Source: JANXLS01 sp038227045 (GTDB lineage Bacteria; Planctomycetota; SZUA-567; H5-PLA8). From it: 14,951 bases of DNA. Positions 1 to 7,270 of this stretch are shown one piece after another. A model generated the notes under the pieces. The model saw only the letters and a list, made by a program, of their open reading frames with translations. It searched no databases and had not been told where the DNA came from. The number at the start of each line of letters is the position of its first letter. Within the stretch, counting starts at the first letter, position 1. Made by a program: the position numbers and the translations under genes. The stretch lies in NCBI GenBank assembly GCA_038227045.1, contig JBBRQD010000129.1:1-14951 (forward strand), in the 5' to 3' direction.

Positions 1-2
1 AA

Positions 3-110
3 AACACGAACGATTTGCGCACACGCCTGCATGGCGAACTGACCCATCTGCGCAATCGGAAAGACCTGCTTGCGTCATTCGTCCAGCATTCCAGTCCGCT
101 CTTGGAATGA
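3..110 (+). CDS. C-terminal tail of an unidentified protein (5' end outside window)
   Basis: The frame beginning at base 3 is open for 35 codons and ends at a TGA at 108-110. The peptide is mostly helical and charged, with the stretch LRTRLHGELTHLRNRKDLL followed by a short hydrophobic end. That composition suits the C-terminal helix of a real protein, and the other two plus frames read less naturally. A small hairpin and a T-rich run follow the stop, which fits the end of a transcription unit. The piece is too short to assign to a family, and the frame could be open by chance. Confidence 0.45.
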   Translation, partial: NTNDLRTRLHGELTHLRNRKDLLASFVQHSSPLLE

Positions 111-119
111 GCGTCTACT

Positions 120-158
120 TTGACTATGCTGTAGTCAATAGTTCTTTTCTGTTTTTCT
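120..158 (+). terminator. Possible weak terminator after the partial gene
   Basis: A perfect 7-bp stem (TTGACTA at 120-126, TAGTCAA at 132-138) with a 5-nt loop is followed by T-rich sequence at 140-160. It lies 10 nt after the stop at 110. The stem is AT-rich and the T run is broken by other bases, so strength is doubtful. Confidence 0.35.
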
Positions 159-184
159 TTGCGTCTTTGCGCCTTTGCGAGAGA
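155..184 (+). repeat. GCGTCTTTGCGAGAGA-family intergenic repeat, copy A
   Basis: The core reads CTTTGCGTCTTTGCG, then CCTTTGCGAGAGA. It belongs to the same family as copies at 940-969, 1030-1059, 7075-7093 and 7271-7307, with the CTTTGCGYCTTTGCG units in a slightly different order. It lies just downstream of the stop codon of the ClpP-like gene at 198. Translated, the family yields peptides such as FASLRLCER or SRKDAKAQR, which I recall as common spurious ORFs in many bacterial genomes; that recollection is unchecked. Confidence 0.75.
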
Positions 185-197
185 ACAATTAACGGTC

Positions 198-845
198 CTA
201 CTTCACGTCCGCCCGCGTTGTGGCGATCTTGTCGACCAGACCGTACTTCAAGGCCTCTTCGGCGCTTAGCCAGAAGTCGCGGTTTGAATCGATTTGGACT
301 TTTTCCGCAGTGGACAACCCGATTTCATCGGCCACGATGACCGCGTAGCGCTTGCGCGTGCGCAGGATTTCCTGAGCGGTGATTTCCATGTCGCTGGCCT
401 GCCCCATTGCCGATGTGGACGGCTGGTGCAGCAGGAAGCGCGAATTGGGGAGCGTGAAGCGCCGGCCTTTTGTGCCGCCCAGGTAAATCAGCACGCCTGC
501 CGACGCGCACAGTCCGTTGCAGATGGTGCGGATCGAGCATGAAACGAACTTCATGGCGTCGTAAATTCCGAAACCGCTGTCGGCGGAACCACCCGGCGAA
601 TTGACCAGCACGGTGATCTCTGACTTCGGATCTTTCTGCTCCAGATATAGCAGCCGCGCCACGACCGCGCGGTACATCTTGTCGTTGACCGGCCCTTCGA
701 CGATGATCGTCCGGCTTTCGAGAAGCTTTAGTTCAAGATTATCGGACTTCGGCTCGGGTTTCTTGTCCTTCTCGTCCTTCTCGTCTTCGCATTCCTGCCG
801 CCAGTCCTGCTCCGCCGCAACTCCATCCATTTCAATCACAGGCAT
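198..845 (-). CDS. clpP: ClpP-type serine peptidase subunit with acidic/lysine-rich N-terminal extension
   Basis: This 215-residue protein belongs to the ClpP family, the cytoplasmic peptidase barrel that degrades unfolded substrates delivered by a Clp ATPase. The catalytic triad is readable as Ser115 (in GLCASAG), His140 (in SRFLLHQP) and Asp190 (in SNRDFWLSAEEA). Other family marks are VNSPGG at 81-86, GQASDMEI at 149-155 and the C-terminal EALKYGLVDKI. The first 38 residues are unusual: an acidic and lysine-rich run (DEKDEKDKKPEPK) stands where canonical ClpP has its axial-loop segment and the YSRLLKERIIFL strand. The start is ATG at 845, preceded closely by an AGGA. No Clp ATPase is adjacent, so this is probably one of several clpP copies. 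It could be an accessory subunit rather than the main ClpP. Confidence 0.9.
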   Translation of the reverse strand: MPVIEMDGVAAEQDWRQECEDEKDEKDKKPEPKSDNLELKLLESRTIIVEGPVNDKMYRAVVARLLYLEQKDPKSEITVLVNSPGGSADSGFGIYDAMKFVSCSIRTICNGLCASAGVLIYLGGTKGRRFTLPNSRFLLHQPSTSAMGQASDMEITAQEILRTRKRYAVIVADEIGLSTAEKVQIDSNRDFWLSAEEALKYGLVDKIATTRADVK

Positions 846-939
846 GATCCTCGTGTTATTCGAAACAAATCACTAGACGCGAGTTTATAAGAAGTCTTCG
901 AAATGCAAAATGAGAATTGAGAAAAAGGCGAACGGCTTA

Positions 940-969
940 TTCTCTCGCAAAGACGCAAAGGCGCAAAGA
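940..969 (-). repeat. GCGTCTTTGCGAGAGA-family repeat, copy B (left arm of inverted pair)
   Basis: These 30 bases are the exact reverse complement of 1030-1059, so the two form a perfect 30-bp inverted repeat with a 60-nt spacer. The pair sits in the divergent gap between the ClpP-like gene and the NPCBM protein gene. Confidence 0.85.
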
Positions 970-1029
970 GCAGAAGAGTTAAATGCGGACAAGACATTGG
1001 GATCGCCTGTCAACACATCATTTTGCCGT

Positions 1030-1059
1030 TCTTTGCGCCTTTGCGTCTTTGCGAGAGAA
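1030..1059 (+). repeat. GCGTCTTTGCGAGAGA-family repeat, copy C (right arm of inverted pair)
   Basis: This is the right arm of the perfect inverted repeat with 940-969. It contains CTTTGCGCCTTTGCG followed by TCTTTGCGAGAGAA. It lies 62 nt upstream of the NPCBM gene start. The rest of the gap (846-1121) shows no gene. Confidence 0.85.
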
Positions 1060-1121
1060 AAGAAATGGGGCTGAACGGTAACCCGCTTTGTAATTCTCAC
1101 GTGCCGGTGTAATCTTCGTGC

Positions 1122-2369
1122 ATGAGCAAACTATTCTTCGCCGTCGCTGCGTTTTGGCTCTCTCTGAATGCCTTTTCTGGCGAGAACGCCATTCTTTTGA
1201 CCGCCAAAGGCGAACGTCTCGAAGGCCCGATCTCAAGCGCCGGCGGGAGCTGGCGGATTGGGCCGACTACGGTGGCTTTCAAAGACGTCGCGCTGCTGCG
1301 CTTTTCGCCGGAGCCGCCGCCCTCGCATATCGATTCGGGGATTTTTCTGCGCGGCGGCACGCTGCTCACCGGCACATTGACGAATTTGATTGGCGATCAG
1401 GCGGAGGCGTCGAGCTCCGCACTTGGCAACCTCAAACTCAAGCGCGAGAACCTTGCCGGAGCCTTCTTCCCCCTCCCTTCCGGGCAGGCTGAAAACATGC
1501 CGGCGCTGACGCATTACTCCGGCGTCCTGGCCGCGACGCTGGGTTCGTATGGCGCGCCTTTTTCGCCCGGCAGCGTGTGCCGTGTGCGCTTCGCCGGACT
1601 GGATGAAATGCTCGCCGAAAAACTCATGCGCGTCGGTTCCGACCAGATTCTTCTCACGAGCAAAAACAAGTCTATCGAAACCGTGAAACGGCAGTTCGTG
1701 CGCATGGTCGAGCTGAACGCGCCGCCAGCCGCCGCGCCCACTCCCGACGACGAGAAGCTCGGCCCTGAAGCGGTCGTGCGCTTGAAAGCTGGCGATCTGC
1801 TGCTGGGGCGCGTCGTCAAGATGACCGACAAGGCACTGACGCTCAAGCTTCCGAGCTTGGGCGAGAAGGATATTCCGCGCGGATTGCTGGCGCTGGTCTT
1901 TCTTGCCGGCGGCGGCTTGGAGAACGCCAGCGGCCTGACGTGGCTCTCGTCGATCAAGCCGGAGAAATCGGTGCATACGCCGGTCTTCGATGCCGTATTC
2001 CCCGCGCGCTTTGACGCGACTGTCGATGGCGGCGATATGCAGGTGCTGGGACAGCCACTTGAACGCGGCATCGGCGTGCATTCGAAATCGGAACTGGTCT
2101 TCAAACTCGACGGCAAGCCACGAAAATTCTTCACGGTCTGCGGCATTGATGCTGAGACGAACGGACGCGGCGGCGTGACCGCGCGCGTGCTGGCCGACGG
2201 CAAGGAAGTCTGGAAGTCCGGAGAGATGACCGCCAAAGACGCGGCGAAAATGGTCAGCGTCGATCTCGGCCCGGCGAAAGCGCTGACGCTCGAAGTCGAT
2301 TATGGTGCGGACGGGGACGACAGCGGGGATCATTTTGATTGGGGCTGGGCGGCGGTCATCAAGAATTAA
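1122..2369 (+). CDS. Secreted protein with Sm-like beta repeats and a C-terminal NPCBM domain
   Basis: This 415-residue protein begins with a signal peptide (residues 1-20, hydrophobic core FFAVAAFWLSLNAF). The middle carries about four related beta-rich units near 26-62, 76-116, 169-197 and 222-260. Each has the pattern 'gD.LLtG.v......l.l...lG...i.r..l..l.F', seen clearly in AGDLLLGRVVKMTDKALTLK then LPSLGEKDIPRGLLALVF. Residues about 273-413 match the NPCBM domain, a putative carbohydrate-binding module, with the marks LERGIGVHSKSELVFKL, FFTVCGID, VLADGKEVWKSG and DHFDWGWA. No catalytic domain is visible, so it is probably an extracellular or periplasmic binding protein. The ATG has no Shine-Dalgarno sequence. 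A weak -35/-10 pair (TTGTAA at 1088, TAATCT at 1110) would place the transcript start close to the ATG. It is followed by aguB, but a shared role is not evident. Confidence 0.88.
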   Translation: MSKLFFAVAAFWLSLNAFSGENAILLTAKGERLEGPISSAGGSWRIGPTTVAFKDVALLRFSPEPPPSHIDSGIFLRGGTLLTGTLTNLIGDQAEASSSALGNLKLKRENLAGAFFPLPSGQAENMPALTHYSGVLAATLGSYGAPFSPGSVCRVRFAGLDEMLAEKLMRVGSDQILLTSKNKSIETVKRQFVRMVELNAPPAAAPTPDDEKLGPEAVVRLKAGDLLLGRVVKMTDKALTLKLPSLGEKDIPRGLLALVFLAGGGLENASGLTWLSSIKPEKSVHTPVFDAVFPARFDATVDGGDMQVLGQPLERGIGVHSKSELVFKLDGKPRKFFTVCGIDAETNGRGGVTARVLADGKEVWKSGEMTAKDAAKMVSVDLGPAKALTLEVDYGADGDDSGDHFDWGWAAVIKN

Positions 2370-2445
2370 TCGACGGTTTGACTTAATCGCTGATGAACGC
2401 GGATTCTCGCAAATTACCGCGGATAGGATATGAGGGAATTTTAAA

Positions 2446-3327
2446 TTGCTCGACGCACCGTCATCCATCCACGTCGCGCTGGTTCAAATGAGCTGCTCGC
2501 CTGATCTTCGCGCCAATCTCGACACCGCTCTCGGCCGCGTGGCGGAGGCTGCTGGAAAAGGCGCGGCGATTGTTTGTCTTCAGGAGCTTTTTCGGTCGCA
2601 GTATTTTTGCCAGGCTGAGGACGATGGCTGTTTTGCGCTGGCTGAATCGATTCCCGGACCGACCACACAATTGCTTTCCGCTGCCGCAAAAAAACACCAC
2701 ATCGTTTTGATTGGAAGCGTTTTTGAAAAGCGCGCCGATGGACTTTATCACAACACTGCGGTGGTTTTCGACAGCGATGGATCGCTTGCGGGGACGTATC
2801 GCAAGATGCACAGTCCCGACGACCCGTGTTTCTTCGAGAAATTCTATTTCACTCCCGGAGACGCCGATCCCGGCTTCAAGAGCATTGACACGTCGCTGGG
2901 CAAGATCGGCGTGCTGGTATGCTGGGATCAGTGGTATCCGGAAGCTGCGCGGCTGGCGGCGTTGAGCGGCGCGCGCATCCTGTTCTATCCGACGGCAATC
3001 GGCTGGCATGTTGCTGACTCACTCGAAACCAAGCGCGATCAAGCGGACGCGTGGGAGACCATTCAGCGGTCGCACGCCATTGCCAACGGTTGCTTTGTCT
3101 GTTCGGTGAATCGCGTGGGACGCGAAGGCAATCTGGATTTCTGGGGCGGCTCGTTTGTCGCCGATCCGTTCGGCCGAATCATCGCCAAAGCGCCGCACGA
3201 TCGGGAAATGATTTTGATGGCGGAATGTCCGATGGAAAAGATCGACTGGACGCGCCGGCATTGGCCATTCCTGCGCGACCGGCGGGTGGATGCGTATTCG
3301 AATTTGACAAAGCGCTATATAGACTAA
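2446..3327 (+). CDS. aguB: N-carbamoylputrescine amidase
   Basis: A 293-residue nitrilase-superfamily amidase. It hydrolyses N-carbamoylputrescine to putrescine, CO2 and ammonia, the second step of the agmatine deiminase route to polyamines, in the cytoplasm. The Glu-Lys-Cys triad is readable as Glu47 (CLQELF), Lys120 (TYRKMHSPDD) and Cys159 (VLVCWDQWYPEAAR). The stretches EKFYFTPGD and the C-terminal RRHWPFLRDRRVDAYSNLTK are typical of AguB rather than other nitrilases, and the length is normal. The start is probably TTG at 2446: it is the only start that keeps the first strand (IHVALVQM), and GAGGGA lies about 8 nt upstream. The usual partner, agmatine deiminase (aguA), is not in the window. 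A 76-nt gap separates it from the NPCBM gene, so cotranscription is possible. Confidence 0.93.
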   Translation: MLDAPSSIHVALVQMSCSPDLRANLDTALGRVAEAAGKGAAIVCLQELFRSQYFCQAEDDGCFALAESIPGPTTQLLSAAAKKHHIVLIGSVFEKRADGLYHNTAVVFDSDGSLAGTYRKMHSPDDPCFFEKFYFTPGDADPGFKSIDTSLGKIGVLVCWDQWYPEAARLAALSGARILFYPTAIGWHVADSLETKRDQADAWETIQRSHAIANGCFVCSVNRVGREGNLDFWGGSFVADPFGRIIAKAPHDREMILMAECPMEKIDWTRRHWPFLRDRRVDAYSNLTKRYID

Positions 3328-3328
3328 T

Positions 3329-3398
3329 GGTTGAAGGTTAAAAAGTTGAAGGTTGAAGGTTTTTAACTTTCAACTTTCAACCTTCTAAACCTTCAACC
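3329..3398. terminator. GGTTGAAGG-type inverted repeat between convergent genes, likely bidirectional terminator
   Basis: The left arm has repeated GTTGAAGG units and the right arm repeated CAACCTTC/CAACTTTC units, so the whole stretch folds into a long imperfect hairpin. The outer 11 bp (GGTTGAAGGTT at 3329-3339 and AACCTTCAACC at 3388-3398) pair exactly. It starts 2 nt after the aguB stop and ends 8 nt before the stop of the convergent DUF1080 gene, filling the gap. Position and A/T-rich centre suggest a two-way terminator. It could instead be a dispersed repeat that only happens to lie there. Confidence 0.6.
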
Positions 3399-3405
3399 GC
3401 TTTTC

Positions 3406-4074
3406 CTACTTCTTCGGCAATTCCTTAACCACCACGTTCTTGACCCATACTTCGCTGCCCAGATTGTGCTGCTGGAATGCCATGTGGCCCTTCATGAAGG
3501 TGTTCTTTTCGTCGACGTAATCGACGGCGACTTTGTCGTTCACCTTGATGATGATGTGGTTGCCTTCCGCGATGACTTCCTGTGTGAACCAGGTGTCCGG
3601 CGGGACCAGCATTTCCAGCACGTTTTTGAAGTTATACAGACTTCCGGTGCGCTTCGGATCGCCGTGGGTGCTGTTGACCTGTGCTTCGTAGCCCTTCGGG
3701 AATCCATTGCCGAACGCGGTGCGGAAATACTGGCCGCTGTTGCCCTTGTCTTTGATCTTAATTTCGGCCTTGTACTGAAAATTTTCGTAGTCGTCGCGCG
3801 GGCTGAAAATGTGGCTCACGCCGCCTTCGGCATGCAGCACGCCATCTTTGAATTCCCACTTACCGTCCTTTTTGGGATCGCCGCCGTCAATCTTCTTTTC
3901 CGCGCCGCCATCGTCGATGATCTTCGACTTTGCGTCGCCCGCGGCGACTTTCCAATCCTTGAACGATTTCTCGTCGAGGATCGTCACCCAGCCATCTTTC
4001 GGTTCTTCCGCGCGAGCAGCAAACCCGCCCGCCACGATTGCCAGCGCGACCATCCAGCCACAAAAACTTCGCAT
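3406..4074 (-). CDS. Secreted DUF1080 protein (3-keto-disaccharide hydrolase family)
   Basis: A 222-residue protein with a signal peptide: MRSFCGWMVALAIVAGGF, then ARA with likely cleavage near residue 22. The mature part is a DUF1080 (PF06439) concanavalin-like beta sandwich: GWVTILDEKSFKDWK, WEFKDGVLHAEGG, YENFQYKAEIKIK, NSGQYFRT, GYEAQVN, TGSLYNF, and a closing strand LGSEVWVKNVVVKEL. Some family members hydrolyse 3-keto-glycosides and others have no assigned activity, so the substrate here is unknown. The frame is open 57 nt further upstream, but the start at 4074 is favoured because AAGGAG lies 7 nt before it and it begins the signal peptide exactly. It lies downstream of hisI on the same strand, 93 nt away, with its own strong ribosome site. 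No sugar oxidoreductase partner is nearby. Confidence 0.9.
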   Translation of the reverse strand: MRSFCGWMVALAIVAGGFAARAEEPKDGWVTILDEKSFKDWKVAAGDAKSKIIDDGGAEKKIDGGDPKKDGKWEFKDGVLHAEGGVSHIFSPRDDYENFQYKAEIKIKDKGNSGQYFRTAFGNGFPKGYEAQVNSTHGDPKRTGSLYNFKNVLEMLVPPDTWFTQEVIAEGNHIIIKVNDKVAVDYVDEKNTFMKGHMAFQQHNLGSEVWVKNVVVKELPKK

Positions 4075-4167
4075 ACCCGATCTCCTTGGAATTTTCGATG
4101 GACATCCCAGTCCATACGTGTGCCACGACACAGACGTTCAGAATTGCTGGAGTGAATACACCACGGG

Positions 4168-4617
4168 TTACTTTGTTTTGTAAACGCTCTTTGGGTCGAA
4201 GACTTTATCGCCAGCCTCACGCGCGGTCCACTCACCGATTTTATTTTTTTCAATCACGTAGGCAAAACAGGATTTGAAGCCGAGGTGGCAGTTGCCCTTG
4301 ATCTGCCGCACTTTTGCGACGAGCGCGTCGCCGTCGCAATCGGCGCGGAGTTCGACGAGGTGCTGCACGTGCCCGGATTCTTCGCCTTTAAGCCAGAGCT
4401 TTTTGCGCGAGCGCGAGTAATAGTGCATCAGGCCAATTTCGAGCGTTTTTTGCAGAGCCGTCCGATCGGCAAACGCGACGCCGAGCACTGCCAGAGATTC
4501 GCAATCCTGCGAGACGATTGTGACGAGACCATGCTCGTCCCATTTGAGCGCGTCGAGAAACGCCTGCATGCCAGATCGCCCGTTAAGGCGCTCGAAGAAA
4601 TCTACTCCGCTGGACAT
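4168..4617 (-). CDS. hisI: Phosphoribosyl-AMP cyclohydrolase
   Basis: A protein of about 149 residues that opens the purine ring of phosphoribosyl-AMP, the third step of histidine biosynthesis, in the cytoplasm. Family marks are HYYSRSRKKLWLKGEESGHV and the metal motif DCDGD. The zinc-type cysteines lie in DCDGD, in GNCHLG and in KSCFAY, with spacings of 16 and 7 residues, the same as I recall for the archaeal enzyme. It is the stand-alone cyclohydrolase: no HisE pyrophosphohydrolase domain follows. A GTG at 4623 is also in frame, but ATG at 4617 has GGAG at a 5-nt spacing and is preferred. No other his genes are in the window. It is followed on the same strand by the DUF1080 gene, which does not look functionally related. 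Confidence 0.92.
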   Translation of the reverse strand: MSSGVDFFERLNGRSGMQAFLDALKWDEHGLVTIVSQDCESLAVLGVAFADRTALQKTLEIGLMHYYSRSRKKLWLKGEESGHVQHLVELRADCDGDALVAKVRQIKGNCHLGFKSCFAYVIEKNKIGEWTAREAGDKVFDPKSVYKTK

Positions 4618-4640
4618 CGACACTCCGTTTCAGTTCCGCC

Positions 4641-4715
4641 AGAGCCGCGCACGTAAGTAAGCGGCCAAGATTGTCTCGCGCGCAAGATAAGCCGCTTACT
4701 TACGTGCGCGGCTCT
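4641..4715. repeat. GAGCCGCGCACGTAAGTAAG hairpin element, copy 1
   Basis: A perfect 25-bp inverted repeat: the arm AGAGCCGCGCACGTAAGTAA plus GCGGC at 4641-4665 pairs with 4691-4715, with a 25-nt centre. Its right edge is 2 nt from the stop codon of the membrane protein gene (4718). Its left edge is 24 nt upstream of the hisI ATG and borders the hisI ribosome site. A related element occurs at 10709-10784 in the opposite orientation. It could act as a terminator for the membrane-protein operon or be a short REP/MITE-like element; no T run follows. Confidence 0.85.
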
Positions 4716-4717
4716 AT

Positions 4718-5644
4718 TTACGGTTTAGCATCGAGTACGGGTGAGTTCAAGACGGATTCGGGCGTGGGTTTCAAAAGCGCTTGTGCGTGCTTTTTCGTTT
4801 TGATGCCGAGCCGAATGTTTAAGCCGAATCCGATCACACCGGCGGCGATCAGCGGCCATGCCCATATTCTGTAAGTGGACATGCCGTATTTCTCGGATTC
4901 CGACGCGATCAAGATGGCCGCGCCCAAACCCAGTAAAGCGAATGCGGAGACGCTCAGCATGGCGGCGAAGATGTGAAGCAGCCGCGCACCGGTGCCGTTC
5001 GCGCCGCTCAGCGTTGCCGTGACGATGCCCGACACAGCCGCGTACAGAATCCATGCCGCGAGGGTTGGACTTAAGAACAGGCCGAGTTTCAACGCGCCGG
5101 GCGTGGAGAGCACCAGACCGTCGATCAGACCGAACGTGGTTGTGATTGCGAGCAATTCGAGCAGGCTGCATTGCAGGCGCAAGAGAAGGAGATGGCCGAA
5201 ATAAATGCAAAGCGCCACGCCGAGAAGAGCCACGAAATTAAGGCCCACCGAAATGAGTTGGGGTGTGAAAAGACAGGGGATAAGAGTGAACATCAATATA
5301 GTGATGATAATTCGGAAAACACCCATGTCAAAACGTGTGTCCCACCACGTCGCCTTGAGCCATTTCCAGAGTCTCTGTGGAATTCGATTGACGATGAACG
5401 TTCCATTCCAGAACCGCTGTGGCACACGATATACGATTATTGCGTAAAGTGCCGTTACCGCCACAGCGACCGAGTAATAGCCCCACCATGCATCGATGCA
5501 CATCTCTTCCGTCGGTTTTTCTGGATTAAAGTCAAAAAGTTTCAACAGGGGTGCGCGCACAAGCATCAGTAACACGGGAATAATTATGAATAGCCAGACG
5601 ATCAGCCACGATACGCGCGGCTTTTTAAATTCTAAAAATCCCAC
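4718..5644 (-). CDS. Uncharacterised polytopic membrane protein (about eight helices)
   Basis: About 308 residues and very hydrophobic, with roughly eight predicted membrane segments. Examples, in order, are WLIVWLFIIIPVLLMLV, YYSVAVAVTALYAIIVY, FRIIITILMFTLIPCLF, ISVGLNFVALLGVALCIYF, LELLAITTTFGLIDGLV, LFLSPTLAAWILYAAVSGIV, LLHIFAAMLSVSAFALLGLG and WAWPLIAAGVIGFGLNI. A basic loop rich in Arg, Trp and Lys separates helices 2 and 3. I recognise no family. Two GTG starts are possible. GTG at 5644 has GAGAGG 6 nt upstream and is preferred; GTG at 5659 follows the upstream stop by only 4 nt and has a poor ribosome site. Either way it is tightly coupled to the gene at 5664-7067, so the two products may act together in the membrane. 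The ATG-less start and unknown family leave the function open. Confidence 0.75.
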   Translation of the reverse strand: MGFLEFKKPRVSWLIVWLFIIIPVLLMLVRAPLLKLFDFNPEKPTEEMCIDAWWGYYSVAVAVTALYAIIVYRVPQRFWNGTFIVNRIPQRLWKWLKATWWDTRFDMGVFRIIITILMFTLIPCLFTPQLISVGLNFVALLGVALCIYFGHLLLLRLQCSLLELLAITTTFGLIDGLVLSTPGALKLGLFLSPTLAAWILYAAVSGIVTATLSGANGTGARLLHIFAAMLSVSAFALLGLGAAILIASESEKYGMSTYRIWAWPLIAAGVIGFGLNIRLGIKTKKHAQALLKPTPESVLNSPVLDAKP

Positions 5645-5663
5645 TTGAAGACCTCTCACTTTC

Positions 5664-7067
5664 TTACTTCTTTTTTATTGGCGGCAAAAAGAAAACGATG
5701 TCGTCGCCCACCATCCTGCCTGTATGAATTTGCTCGATCGACGTCGGGTTGTGTCCGTGCTCATCTTTCCCGTTTCGTCCAAATGAATATATTCGCAGCG
5801 ATCCATGCAGATTGTATTTCGGTGCCCGTGCGCCGAAATAGAGCTCGGTCTCTGCTTTGTCGACCAACAAAGCCAGCGGTTTACGAGTGAAAAAGTCGAC
5901 AGGCACGGTGGGAAGAAAGTCCGGAACCAGTTCGTCGAGTGAATTGGGGTCGCGCTCGTGCTTGATTCGAAAATCCAGCACCGCCAGCGCGGTATCGATG
6001 CAAAGCCGGCTGTCGGCCTCTCGTGCCATTGCGCATTGCGCGCGCGTAAACCCCGGCATTGTCATCATGCTGAATATCGCTGGCCCCTTTTGATTGCGCT
6101 GGAGAATTTTTGTGTAGATTGATTCCGATAGCCATTCCCCGTTCCGCGCGCACTTCAAAACATCTTCTTTGATCGCTTGCTGCGTCTTGCGCTCCGTACC
6201 ATAGATCAGCCTGAAGGTAGTCGCCGTTTCCATGGGAATTCCGAGTGAAGCTGCCATCGAATTCGACGTGTCGTCGGCTAAGCGATCGGTCATCTCCGCC
6301 TGAAAAATTGTTTCGCCTTCGTAGACACGGCAAAATTCGACACTCGGATCAGTCGTGAATTTCATGACGTTTCGATATGCACCGATTTCATTTTCCTGTT
6401 TTGTCGTGTCGTGAATTATGATGGATTGCAAAGTCGCGTCGACAATTGCCTGAATTGAAATGACGTCCAATTCATTGAGTAATGTTCTGTCGCCCGACAA
6501 GTGCCGCGCCAGCATGTTCGCGCGTTTCAAATCGGCTGCCGCTCCCAGATGGTCGTCCGAATGCGCGCGAATGCGGGCGCGAAAACAGAGCATCCGCGCG
6601 CACTGGCGCATGCCCGAATAATGCGAAGAATTCATCAGGAATCCCTGCGAGTAATCGAGATTCCAATTGCAGCGTTGCTGATCCGTCGCCGCTTCGAGAA
6701 GAGTGTATGCCGCCGCATTTGAAGTTAGGAATGACGCGACAGCCGGCGTCTCGAAATAAGCGCTTTCTCGGCCGAGATTCATGACGGGGTCGTCATTCCA
6801 GGGACCGGGGAATCCGACGAATGCTGTGAACGCTTTGCGATAGTTCAACGCCGCGTTTTCAGCGTCCGGCACCGGCGGCGGAGCCAGGGCCAGCAGCGCT
6901 TTTTTCGATTCGATGTGATTCTTACGCGGGTCTTCCGCATCGCCGCGCAGCATCAGAATCGCGAAGGCGAGCGCGAGCACGGGGGTGAACAGGAATTGCC
7001 AAAACCCGCGGTGCAGGTTTGAGAGCCGCCAGCGGGCGAGGCTTTGCAGAGCGGTTGAATCGGTCAT
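5664..7067 (-). CDS. Uncharacterised membrane-anchored protein ending in a YSFGRNGKDE-type segment
   Basis: About 467 residues. A single N-terminal membrane segment (WQFLFTPVLALAFAILML, residues 23-40) anchors a long soluble part that is probably outside the cytoplasm. The middle is mostly helical. The end has ALAVLDFRIKHERDPNSLDE, LVPDFLPTVPVDFFTRKPL and YSFGRNGKDEHG. This tail resembles a segment shared by many uncharacterised planctomycete-type proteins and by pseudopilin C-termini; that is recollection, not a search result. ATG at 7067 is chosen because it starts MTDSTALQSLARW and has GAGAG 9 nt upstream. The frame stays open to 7136, but those codons come from repeat copy D. It is the first gene of a probable operon with the membrane protein that starts about 4-20 nt after its stop. 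Confidence 0.78.
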   Translation of the reverse strand: MTDSTALQSLARWRLSNLHRGFWQFLFTPVLALAFAILMLRGDAEDPRKNHIESKKALLALAPPPVPDAENAALNYRKAFTAFVGFPGPWNDDPVMNLGRESAYFETPAVASFLTSNAAAYTLLEAATDQQRCNWNLDYSQGFLMNSSHYSGMRQCARMLCFRARIRAHSDDHLGAAADLKRANMLARHLSGDRTLLNELDVISIQAIVDATLQSIIIHDTTKQENEIGAYRNVMKFTTDPSVEFCRVYEGETIFQAEMTDRLADDTSNSMAASLGIPMETATTFRLIYGTERKTQQAIKEDVLKCARNGEWLSESIYTKILQRNQKGPAIFSMMTMPGFTRAQCAMAREADSRLCIDTALAVLDFRIKHERDPNSLDELVPDFLPTVPVDFFTRKPLALLVDKAETELYFGARAPKYNLHGSLRIYSFGRNGKDEHGHNPTSIEQIHTGRMVGDDIVFFLPPIKKK

Positions 7068-7074
7068 GCTATTA

Positions 7075-7093
7075 TTCTCTCGCAAAGACGCAA
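7075..7093 (-). repeat. GCGTCTTTGCGAGAGA-family repeat, copy D
   Basis: Nineteen bases identical to the end of copies B and C, in minus orientation. It lies 7 nt upstream of the ATG of the 5664-7067 gene, and its GAGAGAA end serves as the apparent ribosome site. It forms an inverted pair with the end of copy E. Confidence 0.75.
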
Positions 7094-7176
7094 TGAACGG
7101 CGCTCGTAAAACAGTGAACGCCGTGATACACAGCAATACGAGCGGCCAGGGAGGGATTTCTTGTTCGCTTCGCTCA

Positions 7177-7208
7177 CCCAGCCCAAATTGAGTACAATTT
7201 CGGCTGGG
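7177..7208. repeat. CCCAGCCcAAATT hairpin in a divergent gap
   Basis: Two 13-base arms (7177-7189 and 7196-7208) pair with one mismatch around the 6-nt loop GAGTAC. The 13 bases at 7202-7214 recur in reverse complement at 13757-13769, suggesting a dispersed element. The rest of the 337-nt gap (7068-7404) holds only repeat copies D and E and a possible TATACT -10 box at 7365; I see no gene there. Confidence 0.6.
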
Positions 7209-7270
7209 CCACCCTCGGCACTATCACAATAAGAACACGCACTCACGGCTAAAACATGTGCCTTGCTTTT

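Noticed and set aside
1233..2468. 411-codon minus-strand open frame
   Set aside because: It is the antisense shadow of the NPCBM protein gene, with Arg/His-rich composition and no motifs. The plus strand has a signal peptide and a clear domain.
3466..4155. 229-codon plus-strand open frame
   Set aside because: Antisense to the DUF1080 gene, which has a strong ribosome site, a signal peptide and family motifs.
7068..7136. N-terminal extension (MLCITAFTVLRAPFIASLREN) of the 5664-7067 protein
   Set aside because: These codons come from repeat copy D; a better start with a ribosome site exists at 7067.
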